DNA of 64,000 nt from Luteimonas salinisoli (GTDB lineage: Bacteria; Pseudomonadota; Gammaproteobacteria; Xanthomonadales; Xanthomonadaceae), in assembly GCF_013425525.1 (NCBI RefSeq), contig NZ_JACCKA010000049.1, forward strand, positions 62,001 to 126,000, in the 5' to 3' direction. Below the pieces are notes generated by a model. It was not told the origin of the DNA. It worked only from the letters and a program-made list of their open reading frames with translations, and searched no databases. This document shows, one piece after another, positions 61,934 to 64,000 of this stretch. The position numbers were made by a program, and so were the translations under genes. Positions within the stretch are counted from its first letter, which is position 1. Every line of letters starts with the position of its first letter.

Positions 61934-62497
61934 ATGACGATGCAGGAACAGGCCTGGGCCGATGCCTTGCGCCGCGAGCGGGCGGGCGATGCATCGCGCT
62001 ACGCCGGGTTTCTGAAGGAGTATTCCGCAGTACTGCGCCGCATCGTCAGGGGCAGGCTGGCCAGCGCCGGGCTCGACGCGCAGGAGGCCGAGGACATCGT
62101 GCAGGAGGTGCTGCTGGCCATCCACCAGCGGCGCGACCAGTGGGACGACAGCCGACCCCTGCTGCCGTGGCTGGGGGCGATCTCCCGCTACAAGACCATC
62201 GACGCAATGCGGCGCCGCGCGTCCGAACGGCGCATGCGGATCGGTCTCTCCGATCGCGAATGGGCCAATCTGTTCGCTGCGCAGGGGGAGCCCGCGGTCG
62301 GCTCCCCTGCGCGGATCGAGGAGATGGTGTCCGCACTGCCGAGAGTCGAACAGTCGGTGGTCCGAAAGCTCGGCATGGAAGGCATGTCGCCGAGGGAAGC
62401 TGCCCAAGCCACCGGGATGAAGGAAGGCACCGTGCGCGTCGCGTTCCACCGCGGGTTGGCGCGACTGCTGAAGCTGGCACTAGGCGGAGGAAGCTAG
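61934..62497 (+). CDS. ECF-type sigma factor (SigF-like, paired with NrsF)
   Basis: A 187-residue sigma factor. Region 2 is LKEYSAVLRRIVRGRLASAG and AEDIVQEVLLAIHQRRDQWD; region 4 is LPRVEQSVVRKLGMEGMSPR and EAAQATGMKEGTVRVAFHRG. Three in-frame ATGs occur within 13 bases, so the start is uncertain by a few residues. It is followed after three bases by an NrsF-type anti-sigma gene, the standard arrangement. These pairs typically respond to oxidative or metal stress. Confidence 0.9.
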   Translation: MTMQEQAWADALRRERAGDASRYAGFLKEYSAVLRRIVRGRLASAGLDAQEAEDIVQEVLLAIHQRRDQWDDSRPLLPWLGAISRYKTIDAMRRRASERRMRIGLSDREWANLFAAQGEPAVGSPARIEEMVSALPRVEQSVVRKLGMEGMSPREAAQATGMKEGTVRVAFHRGLARLLKLALGGGS

Positions 62498-62500
62498 CCC

Positions 62501-63151
62501 ATGGAACACGATCCTCGACTGCAGACTGATGCGTTGATCCGGCGCCTGGCCGGCGATGCCGGCGCGATACCGCGCAGGCATCGCGCGCTCCTGCCGCGCC
62601 TGCTGGTCGCGGCTGGCGGCTCGCTGGTCCTGGCGGTGCTGGTGGTCGCGGTGGCGTTCGGCGTCCGCGGCGACCTTGTCGCGCACGTCTCGTCGTCGAT
62701 GTATCTCTACAAGGCCGTGGCCATGGCCTGCGTGGTCGCGGCCGGGCTCGCCCTGGTCCGCGCTGCCGGCACGCCGGGCGCCTCGATGCGCCTCGCCGCG
62801 GCTCTGGCGCCTGCCGTGGCGGTCCTATTCGCGGGCCTCGTGCTCCTCGACGACCAGGTGCCGCTGGCCGGGGCGCGCCCGGTCTCCGTTCCGGTCTGTC
62901 TGCTGGCCATCGTGCTGGCGGCACTGCCCGGACTCGCGCTGCTGCTGCTGGCCCTGCGCCGGGCCACGCCCACCCGCCCGACGTTCGCCGGCGGCATGGC
63001 CGGCCTGCTCGCCGGATCGATCGGCGCGCTCGCGTATACGCTGTCGTGCGTGAACGACGGCGCCGTGTTCGTCTCGGTCTGGTACTCGCTGGCGATCGTG
63101 GCCAGTTCCGCGATCGGGGCGCTGGTCGGACGGCGCGTCCTCGCCTGGTGA
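62501..63151 (+). CDS. NrsF-family (DUF1109) membrane anti-sigma factor
   Basis: A 216-residue inner-membrane protein with a short N-terminus (MEHDPRLQTDALIRRLAGDA) and six helices, as in NrsF/DUF1109 anti-sigma proteins. It should hold the upstream sigma factor at the membrane until a signal is sensed, often through Cys residues in the loops; here Cys lie in the helices and in TLSCVNDGAVF. It overlaps nothing but starts only three bases after the sigma stop. Confidence 0.9.
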   Translation: MEHDPRLQTDALIRRLAGDAGAIPRRHRALLPRLLVAAGGSLVLAVLVVAVAFGVRGDLVAHVSSSMYLYKAVAMACVVAAGLALVRAAGTPGASMRLAAALAPAVAVLFAGLVLLDDQVPLAGARPVSVPVCLLAIVLAALPGLALLLLALRRATPTRPTFAGGMAGLLAGSIGALAYTLSCVNDGAVFVSVWYSLAIVASSAIGALVGRRVLAW

Positions 63152-63245
63152 TCGTCGATTCGGTGGCGGCCCGTCGATCGGGCCAAAAAGGGGGGGCGGC
63201 TGTCGTTGCGCAGGGCGCACCCTCTCGATTACCACCGGTTCCCTT

Positions 63246-63575
63246 CTAGGTCCCCTTGAGCGGCCACACCTCAACGACGCCATACGCCACCGCACATGGG
63301 GTGTGCGACGCGATCTGGATCGCCTGTTCCAAGGTGGCCGCCTCGATGACGCTGAATCCAGCGACGGGGAGTTCCGACGCCAGATAGGGCCCGGGCCTGG
63401 TCTCGACCTGCCGGGCCCCGTGATTGCGGACCTGCACGGGCGGGCCGGCGATTCCCATCAAAGCACCGCCTGCCTGCAACGCCGCGTCGTGCGCATGAGC
63501 TGCATCCCGTGCGGATTGGGCAGTGCGATCGTAGCCCTCACGGTCGCCGTATCCGATCGCGATGAAGGTTGGCAC
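63246..63575 (-). CDS. YCII-related domain protein
   Basis: A 109-residue protein with the YCII fold: MPTFIAIGYGDREGYDR, AAHAHDAALQAGGALMGIAG, GPYLASELPVAGFSVIEAAT and a terminal EVWPLKGT. A His/Asp pair at the family's usual site is present (AHDAAL). Such proteins are small enzymes or accessory factors, often near sigma factors and VOC genes, as here. Confidence 0.85.
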   Translation of the reverse strand: MPTFIAIGYGDREGYDRTAQSARDAAHAHDAALQAGGALMGIAGPPVQVRNHGARQVETRPGPYLASELPVAGFSVIEAATLEQAIQIASHTPCAVAYGVVEVWPLKGT

Positions 63576-63682
63576 TGGACATCTCCTTCGAGCCCTGGAC
63601 GAACTCGATCGGCGACCCGGAACTCGGGTCGAGCCGAGCCTTCGACGCGGGCCCGGCGCGAATGGATGGTTGGATCGAGGGG

Positions 63683-64000
63683 CTACTTCATGGAGTGCAG
63701 CCCAAACATGTTGCCTTCAGTGTCGATGGCCAGGACGATGAAGCCGTGCTCGCCGATGGACATCTTCTCGCGATGGAGCTTGCCGCCGGCCGCTGCAACA
63801 CGGCTGGCCTCCTCGGCACAGTCCTGACAGATGAAGTAGACCAGGGTGCTGTTGCCCCCGGATGGGACGCCGCTCATCTTCGCCAGGGCACCCGACGCCC
63901 CCGGGCGCTCCATGTCCATCGGGAAAGCCATCATCTCGAGGCTCTCGTCCGTGGGGTCGCCCAGCTGCGTCAGCTCGACACCCAATACCGCTTCGTAGAA
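63683..64000 (-). CDS. VOC-family protein, 5' end beyond the window
   Basis: The frame is open to the window edge. It begins FYEAVLGVELTQLGDP, an internal VOC segment (FYxxvLG), and continues with VYFICQDCAEEASRVAAAGG, a KMSIGEHGFIVLAIDTEGNM block and FGLHS. This is the usual second half of small VOC proteins of the PhnB/glyoxalase type. At least 105 residues are inside the window; about 10-20 N-terminal residues are missing. Confidence 0.88.
   Translation of the reverse strand, partial: FYEAVLGVELTQLGDPTDESLEMMAFPMDMERPGASGALAKMSGVPSGGNSTLVYFICQDCAEEASRVAAAGGKLHREKMSIGEHGFIVLAIDTEGNMFGLHSMK

Noticed and set aside
1..64000. tRNA, rRNA or riboswitch genes
   Set aside because: No cloverleaf, rRNA core or cobalamin/TPP-type riboswitch motif was seen on either strand; small RNAs cannot be excluded by eye.

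Overview
The window is very GC-rich DNA from a Gram-negative bacterium. Gene density, third-position GC, lipoprotein and Tat signals, an RND efflux operon and the dispersed intergenic repeats all suggest a gammaproteobacterium of the Xanthomonadaceae/Lysobacteraceae type (Lysobacter or Luteimonas-like). This placement is an inference from gene content and style, because no rRNA or other marker gene lies in the window. I see no tRNA, rRNA, prophage, transposase gene or CRISPR array.

Layout. 0-5 kb: the 5' end of a type IB topoisomerase gene, a repeat patch, a very large membrane patatin-like protein and a divergent SGNH hydrolase. 5-9.3 kb: two small lipoproteins, a terminator, a Tet-like MFS transporter, a Gly/Ala-rich unknown protein and a 0.55-kb island of direct and inverted repeats. 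9.3-14.6 kb (minus strand): a probable run of two paralogous small genes, folE, egtB-egtD (ergothioneine synthesis) and an MltB-type lytic transglycosylase. 14.8-20.6 kb: a CPBP membrane protease, then an ABC ATPase plus an ABC-permease/M1-peptidase fusion. 78-bp direct repeats bound this ABC/M1 pair. 20.6-23.1 kb: an AraC regulator, a MepA-like endopeptidase and a TonB-C protein.

23.3-31.7 kb: a four-gene efflux operon (NAD(P)-binding protein, membrane fusion protein, RND pump, outer-membrane factor), all with overlapping start and stop codons, divergent from a LysR regulator. 31.9-42.0 kb: a run of exported hydrolases (DUF885 metallopeptidase, HExxH lipoprotein, two-DTGS aspartic protease with a PDZ domain, two beta-lactamase-fold serine hydrolases, an S9 peptidase). 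42-49 kb: small enzymes (GNAT, VOC, Gfo/Idh/MocA, DUF1801, MAPEG, GFA) and a B12-binding MerR regulator divergent from a fasciclin-DUF378 pair across a palindromic operator.

49.2-52.2 kb: an ECF sigma/FecR pair divergent from an exported intradiol-dioxygenase-like protein and a cytochrome b561 gene broken by an amber codon. 52.5-64 kb: regulators paired with divergent SDRs (LysR/SDR, AraC/SDR), an HxlR-NIPSNAP pair, SnoaL-fold proteins, an Acg-type nitroreductase broken by an ochre codon, an alpha/beta hydrolase, an ECF sigma/NrsF pair, a YCII protein and a VOC protein cut by the window end. REP-like elements with GGGGACGGAG arms are scattered through 52-61 kb.

The most interesting items are the repeat-bounded ABC/M1 cassette, the B12 regulator with a degenerate photosensing motif and its operator, the repeat island at 8.8-9.3 kb, and the two genes with in-frame stop codons. 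I found no system that I can confidently call wholly new.
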